A stretch of 64,000 nucleotides of DNA from UM-FILTER-47-13 sp964445195 (GCA_964445195.1 CAYUKA010000002.1:1-64000); one strand, 5' to 3'; counted from the first letter of the stretch, positions 34,587 through 49,200 are shown. A program made the numbers and translations. Notes: generated by a model not told the origin, from the sequence alone.

Positions 34587-36818
34587 ATGAAAAATATCTT
34601 ACATACCGTATGTCTGGTGGCTTGGGCGGTGCTTGCGTTGACCGGTTTTTGTGCCAAGGCTGTTGCGGAAGATTGTACGGGCGTGCTTCCCGGTGCTGAC
34701 TGTACTCTCGATGAAGATACAACGGCACCTTTAACAATAGATGCAGGCGTTACATTAACTATAGGGGGCAGCGTGCTCATAGGGCATGCCATAGATGCCG
34801 ATGACCTTCTGGCCGACGGCGCCATTGAAACCTTTGGTCTGGGCAACGTTATAACGCAGACGGCTCCTATCGGCGGTACCCTGCCCATCGATAGTGTAAC
34901 CATAGCTGACGACAACACCTGGACGACATCGTCCGCAATTAATACGGATAATTCAGGTGCAGATATAGATTTAGGCGCTGTCGATGGCGGAGAGACTCTG
35001 AATTTTATTCAGGGAGGGTCTTTTTCCGGGGAGATCGACGGTAACGTGGGAGATATTGTCAACTTTGGTTCAGATGGCAATGGCGGCACCTTTTCAACCG
35101 GCGGGCAAATTGAGACTGTGACAGTTATTGTTACCAGCGGCTCACTGACTGCCAATAACACTTTAGGTGGGGGGACGCCATTAGGGGCCCTGAACATTGT
35201 CGATGGCGCGTCAATGACAGCGGATGCCAATGTGTTTGTCGGTGGCGCGCTCGATATAGATGGTTCACTTGTCATTGCGCCGGGAAACACAGTGTCTGCG
35301 AATACATACACAGCGGATGCCGATGCGGGCTCTGTTACTCTCGAGGTTAGCCGTTCAGCAGGCGCTACGGAGACCGGCCAGTTAAATATTACCGCGGGCG
35401 GACCGGTCGATTTAAGCAATGATGTTTTTGAAGTGCGGCTGGGAACGTCTTCGGAGGGCCTGATAGACGAAACAATCGCAAACATAATCATTGGCAATAC
35501 AGCGGCCACAATTGCTCCCGGCCAGTTTATTGACGACTCTTTTTTGTATAATTTCAGCTTACAGCCCGTTGGTGACAATTTCGATCTGGTAATCGAGGTT
35601 AATCCTTTGAATGCAGTCGCCAGTAATGAAAACAATCTCAGGGTCGCAGAAAAAATCTTTGGTAATCTGGCTGCTATCGAGGATAACGACCTCAACAGAG
35701 TCCAGGCTTTGCTGGGGCGTGCATCCTCAAGTGCCGAATTCAACAATATTCTGGAATCCCTGCAGCCCGTGGTTGACAGGGGGTATGTTGAAGCGTCAAT
35801 GGCTGTTAAAGATCATATGAACCGGGCCTCTGATAATCGTGTTCATGCAGCTCTTTTCCGTCAGAGACATGCCGAACCCCGGAAAAAAATGTTGGCAAAA
35901 GGCGGTAAGAACCTGGTAACGGGACAGCGTTTATTTGGCAAGCCCAAGAATGATGAGGGGTTTGATAAAGCGAAAGGAACATTATGGGTTAGTACATTTG
36001 GTTCCAGAACGTCTCAATCAGAATATGAGAGTATACAGGGTTATGACCTGGCAACTGCGGGCGTGGTTATTGGTGCCGATACAGGGCGAATTAAAAAAGA
36101 TCACCTGTACGGATTAACATTTGTTGCAGGACGGTCTGAAATAGATTCCGATAATGCAAATTCCGCCCTGACAGACATCGATAGCTATGGGTTGTCTTTT
36201 TATGGCGGCTCAAAAATTATGGATCGTCTTTTGTTAGCCAATAAAGTATCTTACGTGCATAACGATCATAAGGTTACAAGAAGAAACATCGGCGGCATTG
36301 CCGATAATGAGGCTTTTGCAGATTACACCTCCGAGCATCTGGCACTACAGACGGGGCTTTCGTATAGCCTGTATAACAAAGATAACCTTTCGGTTGTGCC
36401 CAGGACGTCTTTAATCTACGACTATATTGAATCCCAGGAATACAGCGAAATCGGTCCTGACCAACTGGCATTGGCCCTTGATTACAAGGCGATCCATGAG
36501 ATGGCTTTGGAGCTTGGCGTTGATCTGGATTATTTGTATACGACTCAAAACGGCATTAATGTACGGCCTTCCGCAAATATTGACTATCAATATAAGCTGA
36601 GAAACGATCAGGTGGAAACCATAGCAACTTTTGATGTTGCGCCTGATGAGCGTTTTACACTAAAGGGGTACGAGCCTCCCAAAAACATAATTGCTTTAGG
36701 CACAAAGGTTGGTATCGAGCTGACCGATAAACTGAACGTCTTGCTAGGGTATGACGTGAAAATGAAAACGGAAAACCTGTCTCATTCCGGTTTCTTCGAT
36801 GTTTCCTATGAATTTTAA
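34587..36818 (+). CDS. Autotransporter (type V secretion) protein
   Basis: A 743-residue precursor. A signal peptide (CLVAWAVLALTGFCAKAVA-E) is followed by a beta-helix-like passenger (about 30-350; LTIDAGVTLTIGGSVLIG, LNIVDGASMTADANVFVGG, LDIDGSLVIAPGNTVSAN), a helical linker (about 355-440; RVAEKIFGNLAAIEDNDLNR) and an autotransporter beta-barrel (about 465-743; GTLWVSTFGSRTSQSEYES, GLTFVAGRSEIDSD, VGIELTDKLNVLLGYDVKMK). The chain ends FFDVSYEF with the terminal Phe needed by the Bam complex. ATG at 34587 is chosen because it places the signal peptide at the N terminus; the frame is open from 34500. The passenger is short and probably stays on the cell surface as an adhesin or anchor. Confidence 0.85.
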   Translation: MKNILHTVCLVAWAVLALTGFCAKAVAEDCTGVLPGADCTLDEDTTAPLTIDAGVTLTIGGSVLIGHAIDADDLLADGAIETFGLGNVITQTAPIGGTLPIDSVTIADDNTWTTSSAINTDNSGADIDLGAVDGGETLNFIQGGSFSGEIDGNVGDIVNFGSDGNGGTFSTGGQIETVTVIVTSGSLTANNTLGGGTPLGALNIVDGASMTADANVFVGGALDIDGSLVIAPGNTVSANTYTADADAGSVTLEVSRSAGATETGQLNITAGGPVDLSNDVFEVRLGTSSEGLIDETIANIIIGNTAATIAPGQFIDDSFLYNFSLQPVGDNFDLVIEVNPLNAVASNENNLRVAEKIFGNLAAIEDNDLNRVQALLGRASSSAEFNNILESLQPVVDRGYVEASMAVKDHMNRASDNRVHAALFRQRHAEPRKKMLAKGGKNLVTGQRLFGKPKNDEGFDKAKGTLWVSTFGSRTSQSEYESIQGYDLATAGVVIGADTGRIKKDHLYGLTFVAGRSEIDSDNANSALTDIDSYGLSFYGGSKIMDRLLLANKVSYVHNDHKVTRRNIGGIADNEAFADYTSEHLALQTGLSYSLYNKDNLSVVPRTSLIYDYIESQEYSEIGPDQLALALDYKAIHEMALELGVDLDYLYTTQNGINVRPSANIDYQYKLRNDQVETIATFDVAPDERFTLKGYEPPKNIIALGTKVGIELTDKLNVLLGYDVKMKTENLSHSGFFDVSYEF

Positions 36819-37284
36819 TCGTGTTTGTTCTGTATTTGACTTGGTTTACAGGGCGTTAACTGCCAAATGCGTACGGTGAGCATTTTTAATATAAGAAACC
36901 TAATACTTTAGCATTAATTTTTATGAGGATCGGCAATGCTGATCCGGGTTGATCCGGGACTTGTTTTTTTCATAACTTTGGTGCAGTCTTTAAGCTGGCC
37001 TGGCTTTAGCCAGCACTGGACAAAGTGCCTGTTATTGTAGAAAATAAATAAAAGACTTTATCGCTAAAGCGGCCTTCCCTGTGCCGTTTATCAATACCAT
37101 AATCGCCCAGTAATCGCCGCGTTTTTGCATTTCGCATCCGCCGATAGGACGAGGCTTGAAAAATGAAACCGTATTTTAACCAAATTAACGGCAGAATAAA
37201 GAAGGAGAAGTGTTCAGTCGCCAGGGTTTTAAAGCGACGTTTGGGTAAGATCTAAGACTAAAAATCATGGTTAGGGGATAAATT
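36819..37284 (+). promoter_or_regulatory. AT-rich leader region of the giant RTX gene
   Basis: This gap of 466 bases holds no convincing gene. It has a hairpin GGATCGGC, AAT, GCTGATCC at 36927-36945 with a T run at 36963-36970 (a weak terminator for the autotransporter), a small stem CTGGC, TTTA, GCCAG, and a possible 30-codon leader frame at 37163-37255 with a weak ribosome site. AGGGGATAAATT directly before 37285 fixes the GTG start of the RTX gene. The promoter must lie here, but I see no sigma-EcfG pattern. Confidence 0.4.
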
Positions 37285-40200
37285 GTGGAAGCAGATGGTG
37301 ACGAAAATAGCGGTACCGCCGATGCGAGTATTGTAAAAATAGACTTTCCTGAGAATGGCGAGTCGAAGTCAATCATAGTTGGCCCTGACTCCAAAATAGA
37401 TATCAGTGGCCTGGATCTGGAAAACTCAAAAGTAGATATACTCGGAAATGATGTCATCATATCCGATCCGGCAACGGGTGCCCAGCTTACTTTGGTCGGT
37501 ATGGCCCTTTATCTGTTTGATGAGGATTCCTCATTTTCCCTTATGTCGGACGGCCTTGATATATCGCCGCAATTCCTGCTGTCGAAGATTGGTGAGGTCG
37601 GTAATTTATCCGTTAAAGATTTTATTGAAATATCGAGCATTCTTCCGGAAGCAAATTCACAGGTTGAACAAGAGGGTGACGGCAACCCTGAGGATGGTGA
37701 GAAGTCATCAGAAGAGACGGAGTCTGAAACGACGGAAGCCTCTCTCATATTTGTTTCGAATGCAACCGACAATGCGCAGTTTGAAATAGAGCCCGTTGAT
37801 GAAAGAATATCCGATTTGACAGAGGAGTTCGTCAGTGCCGCACCGGCCACGGCGATTGACGAGAAAGGTACATTTGAAGAGCCTGCTGTTGAGGCCGCTT
37901 CGAGTTCGACGACATCTGTAGAGGACGCTGTTGAGGAGACGGTCAGCGAAAAGACCGAAGATCCTACACCCGAGAGCCCGGTTTTCTTTGAGGCGCGTCT
38001 GCTGCAACCGGCATCGTCAAGCGCAATCGAGGATGTCGGCGGAGGCGTATTCAAACTGGTTTATGATGGCGGCGGTGGTTCCGAGGCATCTTTTTTCAAT
38101 CCTGATAACGAAGTGCAGTACTCAACGGAAGTGATCAACCTTACTGCAGAATCATCGGATGTTGTCGTGTACGCCGATAATCCGGACTATTTTGATGCCG
38201 ACACGATGACGCGTGTGATTGAAATAGAGCCCATTCTTCCAAGCGGTTTTCAGGTTACAAGAATTGCTGTTGCTGACCTGCCGGCAGGGTTTGAAATTCT
38301 TGATGCGACGCTTGGTGCTGACGGATATGGCATTGATAACCCGACGCAGCTGAGTACAGGTAATTACCAGTTACTGCTGCAATACTCCGTGCCTGACGAA
38401 CAATTGTTCGAGGTTACGTTCAAACTTGAAGCTGAATTCAACGAAATCCTGTATCAGATTCAAAATCCGGATTCTCCACTGATCACACCGGCGGAAACCA
38501 TTCTGGAAATCGAGGATACACAGGAAATAGAAATCAAGGATGTCTTCGGCCCGAATGACTTGAATTACGAGAATGCAGAAGGTGACCTTGTCTGGGTTCT
38601 GGCCAACGATCCGAACAACAACCGGGTTTTTACCAGCATTGGCGATGATATTGTTTATGGCGGGTTTGGCGAAGACGTTATCAATACAGCGTTGGGCAAT
38701 GACCAGCTTTATGGCGGCGCCAGCGATGATACGCTGGTTGGCGGCGGCGGCGATGATCTTCTGAATGGCGGTGCCGGCTTTGATACGATCCAGGGTGATG
38801 AAGGCGTTGATACCGTCGATTATTCAGACATTAGTTTGAACGTAAAGCTGAATCTCGGACTGATCGTAAACGGCTTTTCTATCGCGACGATTGATGAGTT
38901 CGGTCCCGATTTTGAAGAAGACAGGATCAGGGATGTCGAGAATATAACCACCGGCAGCGGGATTGATGAACTGACAGGCGACAGCGGCGGTAACCTGATT
39001 GATGCGGGTGCCGGCAATGACCTCATTTTTGCCAGTGAAGGCCCCGATACGCTGGATGGCGGCGATGATATTGACACAATCGATTTTTCGACCATCAACG
39101 GCAGCTCTTCCTTTGTCCAGCTGACTCTGGATACGTCTAATGATGCGGTGGTTATTGTCGGCGGCGGTACGAACCAGGTTGTTCGCAACATAGAAAACGT
39201 GATCGGCACTGACGGTGACGATATTATCTCGGGCGACTCCAACCAGAATGTCATTACCGGCGCCGATGGCGATGACATACTGGCAGGACGCGGCGGAGAA
39301 GACATCTTGGACGGTTCGGCCGGCAGTGATACGGCCTCTTATTTAAATGCGGCTGCCGGTGTTACGGTGAACCTGTTTTTGGGCAATGCCAGTGATGACG
39401 GCGACGGCTCAACCGATACGCTATTGTCGATTGAGAATGTCACGGGCTCGGCTTTCGCAGACGATATTACAGGTGACAGTATTGGCAATGTTCTGTTTGG
39501 AGCCGGGGGCGATGACCTGATTGCCGGCGGTGACGGTGATGACACGCTGATAGCCAGCGAAGGAGCCGATACGCTGGACGGCCAGGCAGATATCGATACT
39601 GCTGACTATTCTAATCTGGCAGCCGCCAACTTTATAAATGTGACCCTCAACGGTGCCCTTGATTCTACGGTTGTCGTGGATGGTGACAGCAATGATACGA
39701 TCCGGAATGTTGAGAACATAATCGGCAGCACAGGCGATGACTCTATTTACGGTGATGCGCTGGATAACGTTCTGGATGGTTATGACGGAGATGATCTGAT
39801 CGGCGGCGGCGGCGGTGACGATACTCTTATAGGCGGCGCCGGTACGGATGCTGCCGATTATACGTTCGCCGCATCGGGTGTCACGGTCGATCTTCTGCTG
39901 GGCGCTACGACCAATGACGGTGACGGCGGTATTGATACTTTGAGCTCTATAGAGAACATTATAGGCTCGGCAAACAGCGATACGATCTCGGGCGATAATT
40001 TTGTCAATAACCTGCAGGGCGCTGACGGTGACGATATTTTGTCCGGCCGTGGCGGCGCTGACATATTAGACGGCGGTGCGGGTTCCGATACTGCAGAGTA
40101 TGCCGCGGCGGTATCGGCAATTATTGTCGATATGTCAACGGGTGGTGCCATCAATGACGGTGACGGCAGCAGCGATACTTATGTATCTATCGAAAACGTT

Positions 40201-43200
40201 GCCGGTTCCGAATTTGACGACACTATTTTCGGGGATGCCAACGCTAACATTCTGAGTGGTGATGAAGGCGACGACGTCTTATTTGGTGCGGGCGGTGATG
40301 ACACATTAAGAGGCGAAGACGGTGGCGACACTTTATTGGCAAGCGACGGTGCCGATAGTCTGGATGGGGGTGATAACGTCGATACTGCCGATTACTCCGG
40401 TCTGGCCGGCATAAACTCTATAACGGTGAGCTTAAGCGGGGCTATCAACGCGACGGTCATAGTTGATGGCGGTACAAATGACACCATCAGAAACGTCGAA
40501 AATATAATCGCTACCGCGGGGAATGACAGCATAACAGGTGATTTTTTCTCCAACAGCATATTCGGCATGGGCGGTGATGACGTTATTCGAGGTGGCGCCG
40601 GCCCGGACTTTATGGATGGCGGTGCCGGTAATGATGTCCTGCGCTTTGACGAGTTGACGGGGCTCGGTGTTTCACTTGACCTGACGAACTCCGCAGCGGT
40701 CTATTTGCTTGATGGCAGTACTGATACCTTTACCAATTTCGAAAGCTATTTCACGACTTTAAATGACGATAGTGTGAATGGCTCTAACGCCAGTGATATC
40801 GTGTCGACCCTTGCCGGGGACGATACTTACATTGCCAGTGGCGGTAATGATGTCTTTGATGGCGGCAACGACAGCGATACGATCGATTATTCCGGCCTGG
40901 CGGGTGTTAACTTCATCGACGTGACTTTGAGCGGTTCCACCGACGCCACGGTTACAGTTGACGGCGGTGACGACGATACAATTAGAAATATCGAGAATGT
41001 TGTTGGCAGCGCCGGTGACGACACTCTTGTTGGTGATGAGTTTGATAACAAACTGGAAGGTAAGCTGGGAGACGATTACCTGGAAGGTGGGGACGGCGAT
41101 GATACGCTGGAAGGCGGAATAGGTAATGATACCCTTGTCGGCGGTGCCGGCGTTGATGAACTTATTGGCGGATCGGGAAGCGATACGGCGGATTATTCGG
41201 CGGCTGCGAGCAATGTGAACGTTAATCTGGCGGCTGGCGAGGCCTTGTTGGATGGCGATGGCGGCTCAGACTTGTTGACGGGAATCGAAAACCTTATCGG
41301 ATCGGTCAATAACGACTTCCTGATTGGTAACGGCGTTGCCAATATCATCTCGGCGGGCTCCGGAAATGACCAGGTCAGCGGCGGTGGCGGCAATGATACC
41401 CTTGATGGTGGTTTGGGGGCCGATGATCTGCGTTTTGATGATCTTACCGGTCTCGGGATTGAGATAGATATCGGGGCGGAAACGGCGACCTACGCTGTGG
41501 ATGGAAGCACGGATACGTTTACGAATTTTGAGAGATATTTCACAACAAACCAGGCTGATATCGTTACGGGGTCAAATGCGGCCGATACGGTGTTTGGTCT
41601 TGGCGGTAACGACTTGTTCAATGCCAGCGCCGGTTCTGATATTCTTGACGGTGGCTCGGATGCCGATACCATTGATTACTCTGGTGTTGTGGGTATTAAC
41701 TTTATAAGCGTCACGCTGGATAGCTCCAACCCCGTGACTGTAACGGTAGACGGCGGCGATGATGATACGATTGTAAACTTCGAGAACGTCACCGGCTCTA
41801 TCGGCAATGACTTCATTACAGGTGATGAATTTGTAAATGTTCTCAGAGGCGATCAGGGCGATGACACGCTTCGGGGCGGCGGCGGTGATGATGATCTGGA
41901 TGGCGGCGCAGGTACCGACACCGTGCGCTTTGACGATTTGACCGGTACAGGCATTGATCTCGATATTGCCGCCGGTACGGCATTCTATGCAGGCGATGGC
42001 ACGGAAGACACATTAAGCAACTTCGAAATTTATTATGTTTCAAACCAGGATGATGTGATTACCGGGTCTGCGGGTATGGACACAGTGTTTGCGCTGGCCG
42101 GTGATGACACGATTAATGCCAGCGGCGGCAATGATGTGCTGGATGGCGGCGCAGGCAGCGACACCGTTGTTTATTCAGGGCTTCCCGGCGTCAACTTTAT
42201 CAATGTAGCCCTCAATGGCGCCACGGCGTCAAATATTGTGGTTGATGGCGGTGATGACGATACGGTCGTCAATATAGAGAACATCGTCGGATCTGCCGGT
42301 GATGATACGATCGTCGGTGACGGCAATGACAACATACTTGATGGCGATCAGGGCGATGACAACATTGATGGCGGCGGCGGCGCCGACACGTTGCTGGGCA
42401 ATAGCGGCAATGACATTCTGGATGGTGGCACAGGTAACGATACAGTGTCCGGCGGCAGCGGCAACGATACGATTATCGGCAGCATAGGCAATGACATCTT
42501 TATCGGCGGTGATGATATTGATACCGTCGATTACAGCGTCGCCACGGGGGCGGTCAATGCGAACCTTGCCTCTGGCGTGACGGCGAATGATGGCCAGGGG
42601 GGCAATGACAATCTTTCTGAAATTGAGAACGTTATAGGTTCAGATTATAACGATACCCTGTTCGGTGACATAAACGGCAATGTGCTGACCGGCGGCGACG
42701 GTAATGACAGGCTTTATGGCGCCGGCGGTGCCGACACGCTCGATGGTGGCCTGGGCGTTGACCTTGTTGATTATACAAACGCAACCCTGGGCGGTGTAAC
42801 GGTCGATCTGGGGGCAGGCTTCACATCCATAGACGGCGATAGCGGATCAGACACCCTTTTGAACATTGAAAATATCAGGGGGTCTACATTTGATGATGAC
42901 ATTACCGGCGATAACCTGGCCAACGTTATCGAAGGCGGCCTGGGCGATGATTTGCTGCGGGCAAGCGGCGGTGCGGATTACCTTGACGGCGGTGATGGCG
43001 ATGACACAATTGATTACTCCGGTCTTGCCGGCGCCAACTTCATTAGCGTGACTTTGAATGGTACAACGGACGCTACCGTTTTCGTTGACGGCGGTGATGA
43101 CCAGACGGTCGTAAACATAGAAAATGTCATTGGTCTGTCCGGCAACGACACCCTCGTGGGTGATGCTAATAATAATATTCTTGAGGGCCGCGCCGGCGAT

Positions 43201-46200
43201 GACGTGCTGTCGGGCCGTGGCGGCGTTGATGTTCTTGATGGCGGCACCGGCATTGATACGGCCGATTACTCCAGCGCTGTCGGCAGCATCAATGTCAATC
43301 TGGCTCTGGGGGCGACGGCTGTCGACGGATTTGGAACCAGCGATACGCTTATAGATATTGAAAATGTAATCGGTTCTTTTACAGACGATGTTATTCTGGG
43401 CGACAGTGAGGCCAATCTTCTTCAGGGCGGCGACGGCGACGATATACTGGACGGTTCTGACGGCGATGACCGGCTTGAGGGCGGTGCTGATAACGACATT
43501 TTGAGAACGGGCGCCGGTGATGATGTTTATATCGGCGGCACCGGCACCGACGAGATTGATTTCGGCAATGCCGCATCTTCTGTGACTGTCGATTTGGGCG
43601 CGGGCGTGGCGACCGATGATGGTGATGGCGGTACGGACACGATTTCTCTGGTTGAAAATGTTACCGGCTCCGATCATGACGATAATATCACCGGCAGTGC
43701 CGGCAACAATACGATAGACGGCGGGGCCGGTGATGACGTCCTTGATGGCGGCGCCGGGGACGATCTTATACAGGGCGGTTCGGGCTCAGACACTGTTTAC
43801 TTCCTGAACGCGCTGGCCGGCATAAATGTGGATTTGGCAGCAGGGAGCGCGTCCGGTGACGGAAATGACACGCTCGCCAGCATTGAAAACGTTATTGGTT
43901 CGAATAACAATGATGTCATAAGCGGCAATGGCAGTACGAATATCCTGCGCGGCGAAGGCGGTAACGACCGCATCTATGGCGATGGCGGGAATGATACGAT
44001 AGATGGCGGCGCGGGCATCGACGAGGTCGATTACACGAACGCGGCCAATGGCATCGTCGTTGACTTGTCGCTGGGAACCGCTTCAGACGATGGCGATAGC
44101 GGCGCTGACACCCTGATCAGCATTGAGAATATCAGCGGCACTATTTTTGATGACGATATCAAGGGCGATATCAATGCGAATGTGATTGAGGCGAACAGTG
44201 GCGATGACCTGGTTCGCGCGACCGGCGGCGCAGATATCATTGACGGTGGTGTGGGAAGCGATACTCTTGATTATTCGGCGCTGGGCGGGGTGACGTCCAT
44301 TTCAGTTACGCTGAGTGGCTCCACAGATGCAACCGTTACGGTGAACGGCGGCACGGACCAGACTGTTTCAAATATCGAGAATATCATCGCGTCTTCCGGT
44401 AACGATGTTCTTGTCGGTGACGGAAATGAAAACACTCTTGAAGGTCTTGCTGGCGATGATATTTTGTCCGGCCGCGGCGGCAACGATATCCTTGATGGCG
44501 GGGTCGGCATCGATACCGCCGATTATTCCGGGGCCGTTGGGGCCATTAATGTTAATCTCGGCCTGAACACGGCATCAATTGATGGTGACGGGTTCAGTGA
44601 TACGCTGATTGAAATAGAAAATGTAACAGGTTCGGCTTCAGGTGATACGATCACCGGTGATGCCGCCGATAACGTATTACTGGGTCAGGCCGGAAACGAT
44701 ACGCTTGACGGCGGGGCCGGTGATGACACGCTCGAAGGCGGCGCGAACGATGATACGCTGCTGAGCGGTGCCGGCGATGATATAATGACCGGCGGCTCCG
44801 GTGAGGACACGGTTGATTACAGCCTGGCGGCCGGTGATGTCACAGTGGATTTATCGGCAAATACTGCCAGTGACGATGGGGACGGTGGTGTCGATACGAT
44901 CACACAAGTGGAGAACATTATCGGTTCCGCAAATAATGACACCCTTACCGGTGATAGCGGCAGTAACGATATAGACGGCGGCACGGGTGATGATGTTATA
45001 TCGGGTCTGGGCGGCGCGGACAATATAGACGGCGGTGTCGGCAACGATACGATTAATTACACACTGGCGGCCGGCAATGTCATCGTAGATCTGTCTACGG
45101 GCAATGCTGTCAGTGATGGTGATGGCTCTGCTGACACTTTGACGAATATCGAGAATATTACAGGCTCTGCAAACAACGACATACTGCGCGGTGATAATAC
45201 ATCAAATATCATAGACGGCGGTGATGGTAATGATTCATTGCGCGGTTCCGGCGGCAGCGATGTGATAGATGGCGGCGCCGGCATTGATGAAATAGATTAC
45301 AGCGTTGCCAGCTCAGCTGTTACCGTTGATCTGGGCGCGGGGACGGCTGCCAATGATGGCGACGGATCATCGGATACGCTCAGCAACATAGAAAATATAG
45401 TCGGCTCAACTCACGCGGATGATTTGACGGGCGATAGCGGCGATAATGTTATACAGGCGGGCGATGGAGACGATACGCTTTCCGGGGCCGGGGGCAATGA
45501 CACACTGGAAGGCGGTTCAGGAAACGACACTGGCGATTATAGCGCTGCAACATCGGGCGTAACGGCTAATCTGTTCGATGGTGATGTGATCGATGACGGC
45601 TTCGGCGGTTCAGATACAATCAGCGGTGTCGAGAACCTGATTGGTTCAGGCTTTAATGATGACCTGACCGGGGACAATGCGCAAAACTCTATTGAAGCCG
45701 GTGCGGGCGACGACATCCTGAGAGGCCGCGCCGGGGACGATACCCTTGACGGCGGCACGGGAACTGACACGGCAAGCTATAACCTTGCCGTTAGCGGCAT
45801 TACCGTTGATCTCCAGCTGGGATCGGCGAGTAGCGATGGTGATGGCGGTTCGGATACGCTGATCGGGATCGAGAATATCACGGGATCTACCAGCGACGAC
45901 ACTATTCTGGGTGATGCCGGTAATAACACGCTGCAAGGTCTTGCTGGTGATGATGTGCTGCGCGGCCGCGGCGGTGTCGATATTCTTGATGGTGGCGCCG
46001 GTGCCGGCGACACGGCCGATTATCAGGAAGCTGCCGGCAGCATCGTTGTTGATCTGTCTGCCGGCGCGGCCACTAACGATGGTGACGGTGCCTCCGATAC
46101 GCTGACCGGCATCGAAAATATCACCGGCTCCTCCAATGATGATGATATTACAGGTGATGCGGGTGCCAATATCCTGCAGGGTCTTGCCGGTGCGGATGTG

Positions 46201-49200
46201 CTCAGGGGCGGTGATGGCGATGACACGCTTGACGGCGGCAGCGACAATGACCAGCTGATCGGCGGGGTTGGTGCCGATATACTGGATGGTGGTGCCGGAT
46301 CAGCCGACCTTGCCGACTACGCCGGCGCTGCGGGCGGCATTAATGTCGATCTTCTGGCCAATACTGTCAGCAATGATGGTGATGGATCAAGCGATACGAT
46401 ATTCAATATTGAGAATGTCAGGGGCTCTCTGTCCAACGATGTCATTAAAGGCAATGCTGTCATAAATGTCCTGGAAGGACTGGATGGCGATGATGTCCTC
46501 TATGGCGCCGGCGGCGATGATACTCTGGACGGCGGACTTGGCACTGATACGGTTGATTACACGGACGCCGTATCCGGCATCACAATTGATCTCGGTGTGA
46601 ACTTTGTTTCAGATGACGGCGATGGCGGTCAGGACACGCTGGCGAGCATCGAGAATATTACAGGTTCTACTTTCAATGACGACATTCTGGGCGATAATAA
46701 CGTCAATACCATTCTGGCCGGCGAAGGCGATGACCTGATCCGTGCCAGCGGCGGTGCGGATGTCGTGGACGGCGAGATGGGAAGCGATACAATCGACTTC
46801 TCAGGATTGTTAGGGGCTACGGCGATCAATGTAGCTCTTAGCGGTAGCATAGCGACCACCGTGGCTGTAACGGGCGGCACAGACCAGTCTATCGTCAATA
46901 TTGAAAACGTTGTCGGCACGTCCGGCGCGGACGTTATTGACGGCGATACCCTGGCGAATGTGCTGGATGGCGGTGCTGGCGATGACGTCATCCGCGGCGG
47001 CCTGGGCGCGGATATTTTTGATGGCGGCGCCGGTAACGACGAGCTTCGCTTCGATGATATTGCGGGCGTCGGCATTGATCTGAACCTGGCCGCGGCAACG
47101 GCCTTCTATTCCGGCGACGGCAGCACAGATAGTTTTTCAAACTTTGAAGTCTATTACATCAGTAACCAGGACGACACTCTTGTCGGCACCACAGGCGCCG
47201 ATATCGTCTTTGGCCTGGCGGGAGACGACCTGTTTAACGCTTCCGGCGGTGCTGATGATCTGGACGGCGGCGCCGGACAGGACACAATCGATTTTTCAGC
47301 TCTGGGCGGCATTAACTTTATTACAGTCACCCTTGACGGCGCCAATGATGTCACGGTTACGGTTGATGGCGGAACCGATCAAACGATTTCCGCGATTGAA
47401 AATGTCACCGGATCGTCAGGTGACGATACCATTACCGGGGATGATCTGGATAATGAGATCAGGGGCGACGCCGGTAATGATATACTGAATGGCGGCGCCG
47501 GACAGGACTTGCTTGAAGGCGGTCTGGGTGATGACACCTTTACGGGCAGCGCCGGACAGAATATTTATGACGGCGGCGCTGGCATCGATATTCTGGATTA
47601 TTCAACACAAGCCGGGGTCAACTTTATCAATGTAACTCTGAACGGGGCCGGTGACGCGGCGGTCATCCTTGACGGCGCAACCAACGATCTTGTCAGGAAT
47701 GTCGAAAACCTGCGCGGTACGGCAGGTGACGATATCATCGGCGGCGATAATGTTGATAACGAATTGTACGGGCTGGAAGGTGACGATACTTTATCGGGCG
47801 GCGGCGGTTCGGACTTCCTGGATGGCGGTGATGACATTGATACTGTCGATTACTCAACGCAGCTGGGCATTAATTTTGTCACGCTGACCTTGAGCGGTTC
47901 GTCGAATGCGACTGTCACTGTAGATGGCGGCAGTGATGATACAATCGTCAATATTGAGAATGTTATAGGCTCGACCGGTAACGACTTCATCACCGGTGAC
48001 GATCTGGTGAACACTCTTGATGGTTTCGAAGGTGACGACACGCTGGTGGGCGGCATTGGCGCCGATTTCCTGGATGGCGGTGATGATGTTGATACGGTCG
48101 ATTATTCCGTGGAAGCGGGCGTCACACAGATTAGTGTTACATTGAATGGTGCAACTTATGCCACTGTGAGCGTCACCGGCGGCGATGATGACCAGGTCAG
48201 AAACATTGAAAATGTAATTGGTACGGCCGGGGATGATATCATCATCGGTGACACCAGGGTGAATTCATTCTGGGGTATGGGCGGCAATGACACATTTAAA
48301 GGCTTGACTGGTGATGATACATTTGATGGCGGTCTTGGCATCGACCTGCTCAGCTACGACTTTTCAACGGCCGGCATCGTTACGAACATGGGGGCCCTGA
48401 CGGGCGGTTACTTTGATATCGTTGTCGGCGGCGGCCTGTATACCGACAGGGCGACCAATATTGAAAACCTGGACGGCTCTTTCGGCGTTGACGATATTAC
48501 CGGCGATAGCGGCGTCAATGTGATTAACGGGCTGACGGGCAATGATACGATTGATGGCGCTGAAGGTGACGATATCATAGACGGTGGCGATGGCGATGAC
48601 ATTATCTTCGGCGGTGCCGATAACGATACAATTTCCGGCGGGCTTAACGATGACATCCTGGATGGCGGTGACGGCGATGATATCATTGATGGCGGTGATG
48701 GCGACGAGGATGTGATTATCGCCAGCGCGGGCAATGATTTGATCGATGGCGGTATCGGCGATGAAGACGCCGTCGATTACTCGGCGCTGGGCGTCACGTC
48801 TATTGACATCACCTTAAACGGGTCCACCTACTCTACAGTCATTGTCAATGGCGGCGATGACGATCAGGTCCGTAATATCGAGACTGTTATAGGCACGACC
48901 GGCGATGACACGATGACCGGCGATACGAATGACAACTTCTTCTTTGGCGGTCTTGGCGATGACAGGTTTTTCGCTGCCGGCGGCAATGATGAAATCGACG
49001 GCGAAGACGGCACGGATACGCTTGATTATTCAAATACCAATACATCAATTAGCATGGATGCATCGGCAGGAGCGACTATCTTTTTTGGTGTCAATGTCGG
49101 CGGCGGATTGGAGCTTGACCAAGCGAGAAATGTAGAGGCCGTTATGGGCTCGACCGCAAACGACTATATCGAAACCGACAGCTCGATTATCACCTTTATC

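Noticed and set aside
26574..36818. Direct repeat of the tRNA-Thr 3' end as a right attachment site
   Set aside because: I read for the T-arm and acceptor sequence downstream and found only short chance matches (CAGCAGCA near 27997).
37180..37196. CtrA-like site (TTAACCAAATTAAC)
   Set aside because: The two half sites are 5 bases apart instead of 7, so it does not fit the consensus.
42847..43677. Long open frame on the minus strand inside the RTX gene (and several like it)
   Set aside because: The repetitive GGxGxD coding composition opens the opposite strand by chance; there is no ribosome site and the translation is low-complexity.
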